A stretch of 64,000 nt of DNA from Paracoccus onubensis (lineage in GTDB: Bacteria; Pseudomonadota; Alphaproteobacteria; Rhodobacterales; Rhodobacteraceae): the NCBI RefSeq assembly GCF_003591515.1, contig NZ_QZCG01000001.1:62001-126000 (forward strand), read 5' to 3'. The notes under the pieces are model-generated. The model did no database searches, was not told the origin of the DNA, and was given only the letters and a program-made list of their open reading frames with translations. Shown in pieces: positions 1 to 8,152 of this stretch (positions within the stretch are counted from its first letter, which is position 1; each line of letters opens with the position of its first letter). Position numbers and translations under genes: made by a program.

Positions 1-1188
1 GGGTTGGAGGCCGCGCATGGCCGCCGCCGGATCCTTCATGCTGCGGGGGACGGCTCTGGCGGCGAGATCGTGCGGGCATTGGTGGCGGCGCTGCGCCGTT
101 GTGCCTCTGTTGCGGTGTTGGAAGGCAGGGTTGCCCGCCGGCTGCTGACCCATGACGGCGCGATTGCGGGCGTATTGTTGCAGCGTGAAGGGGCGGGCAT
201 GGTCCTGCCCGCCCGGCAGGTGGTCATGGCCACGGGCGGCATCGGCGGGCTTTATGACGCGACCACCAATCCCGTCGGCAACTGGGGGCAGGGGATCATG
301 CTGGCGGCGCGCGCTGGCGCTGCGCTGGCGGATATGGAATTCGTGCAGTTTCATCCCACCGCGCTGGCGGTGGGGCAGGGCAGGCTGCCCCTGATCAGCG
401 AGGCCGTGCGCGGCGAGGGGGCGATTCTGATCAATGACCGTGGGGAACGTTTTCTTGCCGGTCATCCCGGAGGCGAGCTTGCCCCAAGGGACATCGTCGC
501 CCGTGCCATCCATGCTGAAATGACGTCGGGGCGGCGGGTGTTTCTGAAGGCTGATAATATCGATTTCCCGACCCGGTTCCCGGCCATTACGGCGCTGTGC
601 CGCAGCGCGGGGATTGATCCGGCGCGGGCTCCGATCCCGGTTCGTCCCGCCCAGCATTATCATATGGGTGGAATCCATACGGATGCGTTCGGGCGCAGCA
701 CGCTTCCGGGATTGTGGGCCATTGGCGAATGCGCGGCGACCGGCCTGCACGGTGCCAATCGGCTGGCCAGCAATTCGCTGCTGGAGGCGGCGGTGATGGG
801 CCTGAATGCCGCGCGTGATATCGCCGCCAGTCCCGGCTCGTATCCTGTCATGCCCGCAATGCCGGACCTGCCGCCCGAAGCCGATCCCGGGCAGGTCCGC
901 GCCATCACCTCACGCCATCTGGGCATTCTGCGGGACGGGGCGTCGCTTCACGCGGCCATCGCCGGATTGCTGCCCTTGGCGCTTGGCGGGGGCGAGGCGA
1001 GTGATCCCGCCATCACCGCCCTTTCCATCGCCGTTTTTGCCGCTTTGCGACAGGAATCGCGCGGCGCCCATGCCCGCACCGATTTTCCCGCCCAAGCCGC
1101 CCATTCCGTCAGCCGGAGGATGACACTGGATCAGATCATCCAGTCCGCCCGACTGATCCTGTCCGATGATCTTGCCCGGAGTGCCTGA
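1..1188 (+). CDS. nadB: L-aspartate oxidase, C-terminal part (5' truncated by window edge)
   Basis: Oxidises L-aspartate to iminoaspartate with FAD, the first step of NAD biosynthesis from aspartate. The frame is open from the window start, so the N-terminal FAD-binding segment (roughly the first 130-150 residues of a family member near 520-540 aa) lies outside. Visible family blocks are FHPTAL, the HYHMGGI motif and the C-terminal FAD contact region GECAATGLHGANRLASNSLLEA-like (shown here split: GECAATGLHG, then ANRLASNS). The stop at 1186-1188 almost touches the nadC start at 1190, so the two are co-transcribed and probably translationally coupled. Succinate dehydrogenase flavoprotein is the main relative, but the nadC neighbour settles the call. 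Confidence 0.95.
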   Translation, partial: GLEAAHGRRRILHAAGDGSGGEIVRALVAALRRCASVAVLEGRVARRLLTHDGAIAGVLLQREGAGMVLPARQVVMATGGIGGLYDATTNPVGNWGQGIMLAARAGAALADMEFVQFHPTALAVGQGRLPLISEAVRGEGAILINDRGERFLAGHPGGELAPRDIVARAIHAEMTSGRRVFLKADNIDFPTRFPAITALCRSAGIDPARAPIPVRPAQHYHMGGIHTDAFGRSTLPGLWAIGECAATGLHGANRLASNSLLEAAVMGLNAARDIAASPGSYPVMPAMPDLPPEADPGQVRAITSRHLGILRDGASLHAAIAGLLPLALGGGEASDPAITALSIAVFAALRQESRGAHARTDFPAQAAHSVSRRMTLDQIIQSARLILSDDLARSA

Positions 1189-1189
1189 T

Positions 1190-2110
1190 ATGACCCTTTC
1201 CCCCCTGCCGCGCCTGATGATGGAAGGCCCCATCCGTATCGCCCTGACCGAGGATCTGGGCCTTGCGGGCGATCTGACCTCGGCTGCGGTGATCCCCGCC
1301 GGCCACCGCTCGACCGTGACGGCAGTGGCTCGGCGCGATGGGATCGTGGCGGGGCTGGATCTGGCGGCGCTTGCGTTCGAGCTGGTTGATCAGGCCTGCC
1401 GCATGACGCGCCATCTTGCCGATGGCGATCCCGTGGCGGCGGGCGGGCGGATATTCACCGTCGAGGGACCCTCTGCCAGCCTGCTGACGGCCGAGCGCAC
1501 GGCACTGAATTTCCTGTGCCATCTGTCGGGCATCGCCACCGTGACCAACGACATCGTCCGCGCCGTGACTGGCACAAGCGCCGCCATTGCCTGCACCCGC
1601 AAGACCACGCCCGGATTACGGGCGCTGGAGAAATATGCGGTCAGGGCCGGGGGCGGGATGAACCACCGCTTTGCGCTGTCGGATGCGGTGCTGATCAAGG
1701 ACAACCATATCGCCATGACCGGCGGCATCCGCCCTGCCATCAAGGCCGCCCGCAGCAATTCCGGCCATATGGTCAAGATCGAGGTCGAGGTCGATACGCT
1801 GGCGCAGCTGCGCGAGGCGATGGAGGTCGGTGTGGACGCCGTGCTGCTGGACAACATGACGCTGGCCGAATTGCGCGAGGCCGTGGATATCGTCGCCGGG
1901 CGCGCCCTGACCGAGGCATCCGGAGGCGTCACGCTTGACAGCGCCGCCGCGATCGCCGCGACCGGGGTCGATCTGATCTCTGTCGGCTGGATCACCCATA
2001 GCGCGCCGATTCTGGATATCGGTCTGGATTACGTTGCCGAAAATACACCTGTCTCCGAACCGTTGTCGAACAGGCCATCGGCGCATTTTCCCGTCGCTTC
2101 TCTTCCGTAA
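1190..2110 (+). CDS. nadC: nicotinate-nucleotide diphosphorylase (carboxylating), quinolinate phosphoribosyltransferase
   Basis: Converts quinolinate and PRPP to nicotinate mononucleotide, CO2 and PPi, using the product of the NadB/NadA pair. About 306 aa, slightly longer than usual because of a roughly 20-residue tail after residue 285. Family motifs are clear: TALNFLCHLSGIAT, the substrate-binding TRKTTPGLR, EKYAV, GGGMNHR and LIKDNH, then VEVDTL and LLDNM. The ATG at 1190 is chosen because it follows the nadB stop directly and gives the usual N-terminus; an in-frame ATG at 1166 would overlap nadB by 23 bases. nadA would be expected upstream of the window. Confidence 0.95.
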   Translation: MTLSPLPRLMMEGPIRIALTEDLGLAGDLTSAAVIPAGHRSTVTAVARRDGIVAGLDLAALAFELVDQACRMTRHLADGDPVAAGGRIFTVEGPSASLLTAERTALNFLCHLSGIATVTNDIVRAVTGTSAAIACTRKTTPGLRALEKYAVRAGGGMNHRFALSDAVLIKDNHIAMTGGIRPAIKAARSNSGHMVKIEVEVDTLAQLREAMEVGVDAVLLDNMTLAELREAVDIVAGRALTEASGGVTLDSAAAIAATGVDLISVGWITHSAPILDIGLDYVAENTPVSEPLSNRPSAHFPVASLP

Positions 2111-2207
2111 CCGTCTGGAGGCTGGACAGGTCCGTTCGCATCTTCGTATTCTTGCTGTCCAGGATGGAAACGGTGACGCCCGATCATCGAAACAGGGAGA
2201 TGGAAGC

Positions 2208-2597
2208 ATGGTTCGCAGGGATTTCGACCCGGACACGGTGCAACCCGATGGCCGTTCTGCGGTCAAGGAAACGCTTTTTCCCCGTGACGCCGCCGGTCCC
2301 TGGCGTGGCTCCTGTCCGGGCGAAGCTTTGGGCGGGCAGATCACGGTTCTGGCCTATGGCAACGAAACCCCCGGAGAAGGCCCAAGGCTGCATGTCCATC
2401 CCTATGATGAAACATTCATCGTCATTGCGGGCCGGGCGCGTTTCTTCGTCGGCGACGACGTCATCGAGGCCATTGCAGGAGAGGTTGTTCTTGGCCCCAA
2501 GGGCGTGCCTCACAGGTTCGAAAATATCGGACCGGGAAGGTTGCAGACAATCGACATCCATCATTCACCTGTCTGGCTGCAAACGGATCTGGAATAA
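2208..2597 (+). CDS. cupin-domain protein, function unknown
   Basis: A 129-residue single-domain cupin. The first cupin motif is visible as RLHVHPYDETFIVIAGRARF (metal-binding HxH with a downstream Glu) and the second as GPKGVPHRFEN around residues 85-95. Such small cupins usually bind one metal ion; I cannot name a substrate. The start at ATG 2208 is supported by an AGGGAG Shine-Dalgarno about 8 bases upstream; longer open-frame extensions overlap nadC. It follows nadC on the same strand after about 100 bases and may be read through from it, but no functional link to NAD synthesis is evident. Confidence 0.75.
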   Translation: MVRRDFDPDTVQPDGRSAVKETLFPRDAAGPWRGSCPGEALGGQITVLAYGNETPGEGPRLHVHPYDETFIVIAGRARFFVGDDVIEAIAGEVVLGPKGVPHRFENIGPGRLQTIDIHHSPVWLQTDLE

Positions 2598-2698
2598 TCT
2601 GCATCTGATGGAACGGTTGCCCTGATCGGCATCATCCGCAATGCGAACACGCAGCCGGCGGCATGCCGGAATATGGGGCCGGGCGGCGGACGGAAGTA

Positions 2699-3142
2699 TC
2701 AGATCGTGGATAGCAGCATGCTGGTTTCGCTGTTGCGGATGCCGTCTACGATGCGCACCTCGCGCAGGATGCGATCGAATTCGGCAAGGTTCTCGACCAC
2801 GATTTCCGCCACCAGATCCCATTTGCCGCTTGTCGTATGGAGGCGGTGAAGCTCTGGCAGGCCGCGCAGGCTGTTGATGACATGGGTCGTATTGCGGCCC
2901 TCGACCTCGATCATCATCACGGCGCGCACCGCACTGTCTTCGTGATCGTCGCGCACTCGTGCGGTGAAGCCCAAAAGCGCGCCCGCATCAAGCAGCCGGT
3001 CGATCCGGGCCTGCACGGTTCCCCGCGCGACTCCAAGGATATCGGCAAGTTTCGACACCGGTGCCCGTCCATCCGCGCGCAGCAGGCTGACAAGCCTGCG
3101 GTCAAGATCGTCAAGGCTGTATTTGGCGGCGTGGCGTTTCAT
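2699..3142 (-). CDS. Lrp/AsnC-family transcriptional regulator
   Basis: 147 aa with an N-terminal winged helix (about residues 8-60, including LDRRLVSLLRADGRAPVSKL and a recognition helix near GVARGTVQARI) and a C-terminal RAM ligand-binding domain (about 70-145). Lrp-type proteins are octamer-forming regulators that sense amino acids. It is divergent from ornithine cyclodeaminase and ctlX, so it most likely controls them in response to ornithine, citrulline or arginine. The ATG at 3142 was chosen because it gives the usual short N-terminal extension before the HTH; the frame is open further upstream but those residues would run through the divergent promoter region. Confidence 0.9.
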   Translation of the reverse strand: MKRHAAKYSLDDLDRRLVSLLRADGRAPVSKLADILGVARGTVQARIDRLLDAGALLGFTARVRDDHEDSAVRAVMMIEVEGRNTTHVINSLRGLPELHRLHTTSGKWDLVAEIVVENLAEFDRILREVRIVDGIRNSETSMLLSTI

Positions 3143-3163
3143 CGGCTGGCTATTTGTTCGATT

Positions 3164-3186
3164 GTTCTGCACAATTTGTTCAGAAC
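3164..3186. promoter_or_regulatory. candidate Lrp operator (perfect 6-bp dyad) between divergent genes
   Basis: GTTCTG at 3164-3169 and CAGAAC at 3181-3186 form a perfect inverted repeat with an 11-base AT-rich centre, in the gap between the Lrp-type regulator and ornithine cyclodeaminase. Related TTCTGCACA words recur nearby at about 3225. The position, 20 bases from the regulator start, suits autoregulation and control of the divergent operon. Confidence 0.45.
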
Positions 3187-3255
3187 TACCGAAAATGTCC
3201 AGCAACTTCGCCATTTTGCCAGCATTCTGCACAGCGGATACTCTTGGTAAACCGT

Positions 3256-4335
3256 ATGTCCACAGGAATCGCCATGTCCGCCCCAAAACCTTCCGATCTT
3301 GCCTTCGTGCCGTTTGTCAGTGTCGAGAACATGATGCGGCTTCTGCACCGGATCGGCATCCCTGACGCCCTGACCGGCCTTGCCGCCTATATCGAAGAGG
3401 ATTTCCGGCGATGGGAGCTTTTCGACAAGACGCCGCGGGTGGCTGCGCATTCCAGCGATGGCGTCATTGAACTGATGCCGACCTCTGACGGAACGAGCTA
3501 TGCGTTCAAATATGTCAACGGGCATCCAAAGAATACGCGTGACGGGTTGCAGACCGTCACTGCATTCGGCCTGCTGGCCGAAGTCGCGACGGGCTATCCG
3601 CTGCTGCTGTCGGAAATGACCTTACTGACGGCGCTGCGCACGGCGGCAAGTTCGGCACTGGTGGCCAAATATCTTGCGCCCGATGGGGCGGACACGATGG
3701 CCCTGATCGGCAATGGCGCGCAATCCGAGTTTCAGGCGCTTGCCATGAAGGCGGTTTGCGGCATCACGCATCTGCGCCTTTACGACATCGACCCGAAGGC
3801 CACCGAAAAAGCGATGCGCAATCTTGCTGGTCATGGCTTCACGCTGACGGCCTGCGCGTCGGTGCAGGAGGCGGTCGAGGGCGCGCAGATCATCACCACC
3901 TGCACCGCCGACAAGCAATTCGCGACGATCCTGACAGACAATCTGGTTGGCGCGGGCGTTCATATCAACGCCATCGGCGGCGATTGCCCGGGCAAGACCG
4001 AGTTGCACAGGGATATCCTGAGCCGCGCCGATGTCTTTGTGGAATATCCCCCGCAGACCCGGATCGAGGGCGAGATCCAGCAGATGCCAGAGGATTTCCC
4101 GGTCACCGAATTCTGGCAGGTCGTGACCGGCACCGCAGCCGGCCGCCGCAATGACCGCCAGATCACGCTTTTCGACGGGGTGGGCTTTGCGACCGAGGAT
4201 TTCTCCGCCCTGCGCTATATCCGCGACCGGCTTGAGGGCACCGGGTTTTATCAGGAGCTTGATCTGCTTGCCGACCCTGACGATCCGCGCGATCTTTTCG
4301 GCATGCTCCAGCGCGCGAATGATGGCGCAGCATGA
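3256..4335 (+). CDS. ornithine cyclodeaminase
   Basis: Converts L-ornithine to L-proline and ammonia with bound NAD(H); family also called mu-crystallin/OCD. About 359 aa from ATG 3256, or 353 aa from ATG 3274, which has a better Shine-Dalgarno (AGGA 7 bases upstream). The Rossmann motif IGNGAQSEFQ sits near residue 155, with TALRTAASSALVAKYL before it and the INAIGGDCPGKTEL block typical of the bacterial ornithine-specific branch. It overlaps ctlX by ATGA, so citrulline-derived ornithine can be passed directly to this enzyme. Ketimine reductases are relatives, but the context favours ornithine. Confidence 0.9.
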   Translation: MSTGIAMSAPKPSDLAFVPFVSVENMMRLLHRIGIPDALTGLAAYIEEDFRRWELFDKTPRVAAHSSDGVIELMPTSDGTSYAFKYVNGHPKNTRDGLQTVTAFGLLAEVATGYPLLLSEMTLLTALRTAASSALVAKYLAPDGADTMALIGNGAQSEFQALAMKAVCGITHLRLYDIDPKATEKAMRNLAGHGFTLTACASVQEAVEGAQIITTCTADKQFATILTDNLVGAGVHINAIGGDCPGKTELHRDILSRADVFVEYPPQTRIEGEIQQMPEDFPVTEFWQVVTGTAAGRRNDRQITLFDGVGFATEDFSALRYIRDRLEGTGFYQELDLLADPDDPRDLFGMLQRANDGAA

Positions 4336-5261
4336 GCCGGCCCTCTGTTCAGGCTCCGGCTGCCATTGTCATGGTGCGCCCTCACCATTTCTCGGTGAAT
4401 ACGGAAACCGCGCAGGATAATGCTTTTCAGGCGAGTCATGGCGATGCCGACAGCGCCCTGCTTGCCCGCCGCGCCTATGATGAGCACAGCGCCGCCGTCG
4501 CCGAACTGGAACGTCATGGCGTCCGGGTACATGTCTTCGAGGGCGAGGATCCCGCCACGCCGGATTGCGTCTTTCCGAATAACTGGTTCTCGACCCATGC
4601 AGGCGGGCATGTCGCCATCTACCCGATGAAGGCGATGAACCGCAGGCGCGAAAGGCGCAGCGACATCATCGAGATGCTGAAGGCCAGATATCGGGTGCAG
4701 GATGTGATCGATTATTCGGGGCTGGAGCCTGACGGCCTGTTCCTTGAGGGAACCGGGGCGATGGTGCTGGACCATATCGAGCGGATCGCCTATGCGGTCG
4801 CGTCCGAGCGGACCAATCCGATCGCGCTGGAACGGTTCTGCACACATTTCGGCTTCGAGCCGATGGTCTTTCCGGCTACGGATTCGCGGAGCAAGCCGAT
4901 CTATCACACAAATGTCCTGATGTGCATCGGCACGGATTTCGCACTGATCGGCGACGGGATGATCACGGATCGTGCGCGCCGGGAAGAGGTGGTCGCGCGA
5001 CTTGAAGAATCGGGGCGCGTGGTGATCCGGCTGAACGAGGCGCAGATCGGCGCCTTTGCCGGCAACGCCATCGAATTGCAGGGGCGGGATGCGCGGTTGC
5101 TGGCATTGTCGCGAACCGCGTTTGACGCGTTGACGGAGAGCCAGCGGGAAATGATTGCAGAAAGCGCGACACTGGTACCGCTGTCGATCCCCACGCTGGA
5201 AATGGCGGGCGGATCGGTTCGTTGCACGATGGCCGGTATTCATCTGGCACCGCGCCGCTGA
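4332..5261 (+). CDS. ctlX: CtlX-type citrulline hydrolase / dimethylargininase-like amidinohydrolase
   Basis: A guanidino-group-modifying enzyme of the amidinotransferase fold, 309 aa. Visible landmarks are the substrate-loop PNNWFSTH with the acidic pair upstream, the catalytic His region KPIYHTNVLM, and the C-terminal nucleophile Cys in GGSVRCTMAG about 15 residues from the end. CtlX proteins are reported to hydrolyse citrulline to ornithine; dimethylarginine hydrolysis is the main alternative. The start ATG overlaps the ornithine cyclodeaminase stop by four bases, which makes a two-step citrulline to ornithine to proline route under the divergent Lrp-type regulator the most economical reading. 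Confidence 0.8.
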   Translation: MSRPSVQAPAAIVMVRPHHFSVNTETAQDNAFQASHGDADSALLARRAYDEHSAAVAELERHGVRVHVFEGEDPATPDCVFPNNWFSTHAGGHVAIYPMKAMNRRRERRSDIIEMLKARYRVQDVIDYSGLEPDGLFLEGTGAMVLDHIERIAYAVASERTNPIALERFCTHFGFEPMVFPATDSRSKPIYHTNVLMCIGTDFALIGDGMITDRARREEVVARLEESGRVVIRLNEAQIGAFAGNAIELQGRDARLLALSRTAFDALTESQREMIAESATLVPLSIPTLEMAGGSVRCTMAGIHLAPRR

Positions 5262-5400
5262 TTGCGGGTGGTGAAGATTTGCTTCTGGGTGGGTATGGCG
5301 GCGGCGGTTTGTCAGCGTTCCGATTGCGTTGAATGCGAACACCGCGTCAGACCAGAAAAACATTCCGGAACTGCCGTAACCGCATATCGGAATTCAAATC

Positions 5401-5428
5401 TGGTCGGGACGAAAATTCGTCCCGACCA
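5401..5428. terminator. strong inverted repeat downstream of csbD-like gene
   Basis: TGGTCGGGACGAA at 5401-5413 and its exact complement at 5416-5428 leave only two unpaired bases; a real loop would open to four or six. It lies 10 bases after the stop of the CsbD-like gene on the minus strand, followed in that direction by a modestly T-rich stretch. It probably terminates csbD and may also stop transcription arriving from ctlX. Confidence 0.7.
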
Positions 5429-5437
5429 AGGCAGATG

Positions 5438-5638
5438 TCAGGATTTGTCGCGTATGAAATCGTCGATATGACGCTCGGCATCGTCTTTTGCCCAGCCGTA
5501 TTTCTCTTGCAGCTTTCCGGAAAGCTGGTCCCGGTTGCCGTCGATCTGATCGATCTCGTCCTCGGTCAGATCTCCCCATTTCTCCTTGACCGACCCTTTG
5601 AACTGTTGCCATTTACCTTGAATGATATCCCAATTCAT
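5438..5638 (-). CDS. CsbD-family small stress protein
   Basis: 66 residues, the normal CsbD size. The sequence begins MNWDIIQGKWQQFKG and contains KEKWGDLTEDE and GKLQEKYGW, the defining pattern of this family of small hydrophilic general-stress proteins. Biochemical role is unknown; in Bacillus csbD is a sigma-B target, and alphaproteobacterial homologues are often abundant in stress. The ATG at 5638 has an excellent AAAGGAG ribosome binding site about 12 bases upstream. Monocistronic, with a strong hairpin just after the stop. Confidence 0.9.
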   Translation of the reverse strand: MNWDIIQGKWQQFKGSVKEKWGDLTEDEIDQIDGNRDQLSGKLQEKYGWAKDDAERHIDDFIRDKS

Positions 5639-6040
5639 CTCGCACTGCTCCTTTCAGCATATGTGGTGACGAAATCGGACGCGCGTCCACTCTCTCGACT
5701 CGCAATTGCAGGGTTAAAACGTCCGGCGGGCAGGAAAGTTCCGGGATTTTGCCGCGCCGATAGCCGCCATACCCCGGGCGGACGGGTTTTCACGCATGGC
5801 AGGGGCGCTTTTCGGGGGGCGGATTCGCTTCCCCTCCCTCTGCTTCTTCTTTGTCCAAATACCTCGGGGGTCGCCGACGGGTCGCGCCACAGGTTCAAGA
5901 GACCTGCCGGCGACGGGGCAGCCCCCCGGCCATCGCGGGACGCAAATTACGGGCATTTCCGATTCGGCAAACCGCGTTCTATGGCACCAACCATTCCGGA
6001 TGCCGCTTTTGCCCTGTCGTCGTTTCCGACGTCCAAAGTC
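5639..6040. other. intergenic stretch between csbD and csp
   Basis: About 400 bases with no gene I can support. It contains the csbD ribosome binding site and presumably its promoter at the left end, and one copy of the dispersed CTTCTTTGTCCAAATACC repeat (5843-5965). Several open frames cross it but none has family resemblance or a ribosome binding site. Confidence 0.6.
5843..5965 (+). repeat. dispersed intergenic repeat, copy 1
   Basis: A 123-base unit starting CTTCTTCTTTGTCCAAATAC and ending in GGGACGCAAATTAC...TTTCCGATTC. It matches the copy at 14671-14794 along its whole length with about ten substitutions and one indel, and matches the shorter copy at 49326-49409 at both ends. Internal complementary GC-rich segments (CGACGGGTCG / CGGCGACGGGG, GGCCATCGCGGGA) suggest a folded transcript. 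Lies downstream of csp on the minus strand. Confidence 0.8.
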
Positions 6041-6071
6041 GATTTCCGGCCCCTTGGAAGGGCCGGAAATC
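6041..6071. terminator. hairpin downstream of csp
   Basis: GATTTCCGGCCC at 6041-6052 pairs perfectly with GGGCCGGAAATC at 6060-6071, leaving a 7-base loop. It begins 17 bases after the cold-shock gene stop (minus strand) and is the obvious terminator candidate, although no long T-run follows. Confidence 0.6.
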
Positions 6072-6087
6072 CATAGGTAAAGCAGGC

Positions 6088-6294
6088 TTATGCCAAAGCA
6101 AGATTGACGGCGGATTCCCGGCCGTCGCGACCAGCTTCGATGTCATAGGTGACGGCTTGACCGTCATTCAGCTGGCTCAGGCCCGACCGTTCCACGGCCG
6201 AGATATGCACAAAAACATCACGTCCGCCATCTGCGGGAGCGATAAAGCCGAAGCCTTTAGTTGAGTTGAACCATTTCACGGTGCCATTGGCCAT
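6088..6294 (-). CDS. cold-shock domain protein (CspA family)
   Basis: 68 aa, a single OB-fold cold-shock domain that binds single-stranded nucleic acid and melts RNA structure. RNP1 is KGFGFI (in [11 protein letters not shown]) and RNP2 is VFVHIS, followed by [12 protein letters not shown] and the C-terminal NLALA. The ATG at 6294 is preceded by ACAGGAGACG, a strong ribosome binding site. A leader of roughly 150 bases before the next upstream gene is compatible with the long, temperature-responsive leaders of csp genes, though no specific element could be identified. Confidence 0.93.
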   Translation of the reverse strand: MANGTVKWFNSTKGFGFIAPADGGRDVFVHISAVERSGLSQLNDGQAVTYDIEAGRDGRESAVNLALA

Positions 6295-6521
6295 CGTGTC
6301 GTCTCCTGTAATATTTGCTGCCCACAACATGCGGCAGCCCGGCTCAGCGTCGTCATTGGAACGTCTGAAGCCGAATGGAGACAGAGGGTCGAAAGAAGAA
6401 CGTTTGCAGGGTCTGTATAAGTATTTTAGCCACGAATGCAAGCCATTCCGAATTCAGACCCGCATATGTGACATATCACCCATCTGCCGGAACCGCCGAT
6501 CGGAAAATACATGCCGGGGAT

Positions 6522-7427
6522 TTAGCGATCCGCGATCCTGCCATATGCGAACTGGCGTACCAGAAAATCCAGAAAAGCACGGATTTTAGGCGCGAGATGC
6601 TGGCGCGACGGATAGACCGCGTAATGCGTGACTTCCGCTGTCCGCCATGTGTCCAGCGCGGTTTCCAGCCGCCCCTCCTGCAGATCCTTTTCCACATATT
6701 GATGCGGGATCAGGCTGACCCCGAAGCCCGCGCGCAACGCGTCACGGACCGCCAGGCTTGACGACACCGAATAGCGCGTCGCGACCGCTATACGTTCTAT
6801 CTGCCCGTCTTTTCTGAATTCCCAGATATCGGCATTCGGACCATGCGGAAAGCGGATATGATCCAGCTTTGCCAGATCGGACGGGGTTTGCGGCTTTCCA
6901 TGCGTCGCGAAATAAGAGGGGGTTGCGCAAAGCACATGTGACATCACCCCCAGTTTTCGCGCAATCAGACTTGAATCCTCCAGATTGCTATACCCCCGGA
7001 TGGCAAGATCGAACCCTTCCCGGATGATATCCACGCGGCGGTCGTCAAGATGCAATTCAAGGCGCAAATCGGGATGGCGCGACAGGAATTCCGGTATCGC
7101 CTCGGACAGCCGGATAAGCGCGACTGTCATCGGCGCGCTTACCCTGAGCGTGCCGACCGGCGATGATCTGGCCGAGGAAAGCGCCGTTTCGCCTTCGATC
7201 AGGGCATCAAGGCCGCGCGAGACATGTTCAAGATAGGTCTTGCCCTCTTCGGTCAACGCCATGCGCCGCGTTGTCCGGTTGATCAGGCGCACGCCCAGAT
7301 GGGCTTCAAGTTCCGCGATGTTCTTGCTGATGGCCGGCGGCGACAGGCCAAGCTTTCTTCCGGCTTCGGCAAAGCTGCCTTGCTCGGCCACCTGCCGGAA
7401 AACCCGCAATGCTGTGAAGCGATCCAT
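6522..7427 (-). CDS. LysR-family transcriptional regulator
   Basis: 301 aa with a canonical LysR N-terminus (MDRFTALRVF..VAEQGSFAEAGRKLGLSPPAISKNIAELE) and a periplasmic-binding-like effector domain from about residue 90 (PVGTLRVSAPM onward). It belongs to the CrgA-like branch with the RTTRRMALTEEGKTYLE motif. Divergent from the nitroreductase-EamA pair, which it most likely regulates, with a clear dyad in the AT-rich gap. The effector cannot be deduced. Confidence 0.88.
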   Translation of the reverse strand: MDRFTALRVFRQVAEQGSFAEAGRKLGLSPPAISKNIAELEAHLGVRLINRTTRRMALTEEGKTYLEHVSRGLDALIEGETALSSARSSPVGTLRVSAPMTVALIRLSEAIPEFLSRHPDLRLELHLDDRRVDIIREGFDLAIRGYSNLEDSSLIARKLGVMSHVLCATPSYFATHGKPQTPSDLAKLDHIRFPHGPNADIWEFRKDGQIERIAVATRYSVSSSLAVRDALRAGFGVSLIPHQYVEKDLQEGRLETALDTWRTAEVTHYAVYPSRQHLAPKIRAFLDFLVRQFAYGRIADR

Positions 7428-7464
7428 TTTATTATTCTCTGACAGTAAATGATTTCTTATAATA

Positions 7465-7489
7465 TTACCATATTATCGAATTTTGGTAA
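7465..7489. promoter_or_regulatory. candidate LysR operator
   Basis: TTACCA at 7465-7470 and TGGTAA at 7484-7489, a perfect dyad with a 13-base AT-rich centre, in the 107-base gap between the LysR gene and the nitroreductase. It contains the LysR T-N11-A pattern. The gap is strikingly AT-rich relative to its surroundings, as expected for a shared divergent promoter. Confidence 0.45.
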
Positions 7490-7534
7490 ATTCTTTATCT
7501 CTGCTGTCATCAATTACAGCCAAGAGTGAGCCAG

Positions 7535-8152
7535 ATGACCCATCCGACAATCGATCTTATCGAAAAGCGTGTTTCCGCCAATCGCTTCGATCCCTCGCAT
7601 CTTCTGACCGATGCCGAGATCGCGGAACTCGTCCGCCTCGCGACCTGCGCGCCGACGGCCTACAATCTTCAGAACTGGCGGTTCATCGCGGTCCGCAGGT
7701 CAGAGGCGAAAGCGAAACTATGCGAACTCGCCTATGGTCAGGCCAAGGTCGCCGATGCGGCCGTGACCTTCATCATCTGCGGTCAGAAGCCCGATCATAT
7801 CAGCCTGGCGGAACGGTTGCAGCCATTCGTCGCATCCGGTCACATGCCACCGGACATGGCGGCGGCATGGCAGGAAAACGTGCGCGCGACCTATGCCGGC
7901 GATCCCGAGGCAGCCCGCGATGAAGCGATCCGTTCCGCCACATTCGGCGTGGCGACCCTGATCCATGCGGCCGAGGCGATGGATCTCGTCTCTGGCCCGA
8001 TGGTCGGGTTCGATGCAGACGCAGTGGCCCGCGAATTCGGGCTTATGCAGGACGAAATGCCTGTCATGCTTCTTCCTGTCGGCCGTGCCGCGCCGGGCAA
8101 CTGGCCGCAGAAGCCGCGCCGCCCGCTTTCCGAGGTTCTTCAGCTATCATGA
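7535..8152 (+). CDS. nitroreductase-family protein
   Basis: 205 aa, an FMN-dependent flavoprotein of the nitroreductase fold. The N-terminal FMN-binding pattern is seen in EKRVSANRFDPSH and LATCAPTAYNLQNWRFIAV (the CAPTAYNLQNW block is diagnostic), with HAAEAMDLVSGPMVGFD and the C-terminal PVGRAAPGNWPQKPRRPL loop. Likely reduces nitro or quinone compounds with NAD(P)H; substrate unknown. ATG 7535 is preferred to GTG 7526 because AGTGAG lies 7 bases before it. Stop overlaps the next gene by ATGA, implying a functional unit with the exporter. Confidence 0.85.
   Translation: MTHPTIDLIEKRVSANRFDPSHLLTDAEIAELVRLATCAPTAYNLQNWRFIAVRRSEAKAKLCELAYGQAKVADAAVTFIICGQKPDHISLAERLQPFVASGHMPPDMAAAWQENVRATYAGDPEAARDEAIRSATFGVATLIHAAEAMDLVSGPMVGFDADAVAREFGLMQDEMPVMLLPVGRAAPGNWPQKPRRPLSEVLQLS

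Noticed and set aside
5843..5965. Possible insertion sequence or small RNA gene at the dispersed repeat
   Set aside because: No transposase frame, terminal inverted repeats or target duplication were seen, and no promoter-like sequence. Kept as a repeat only.
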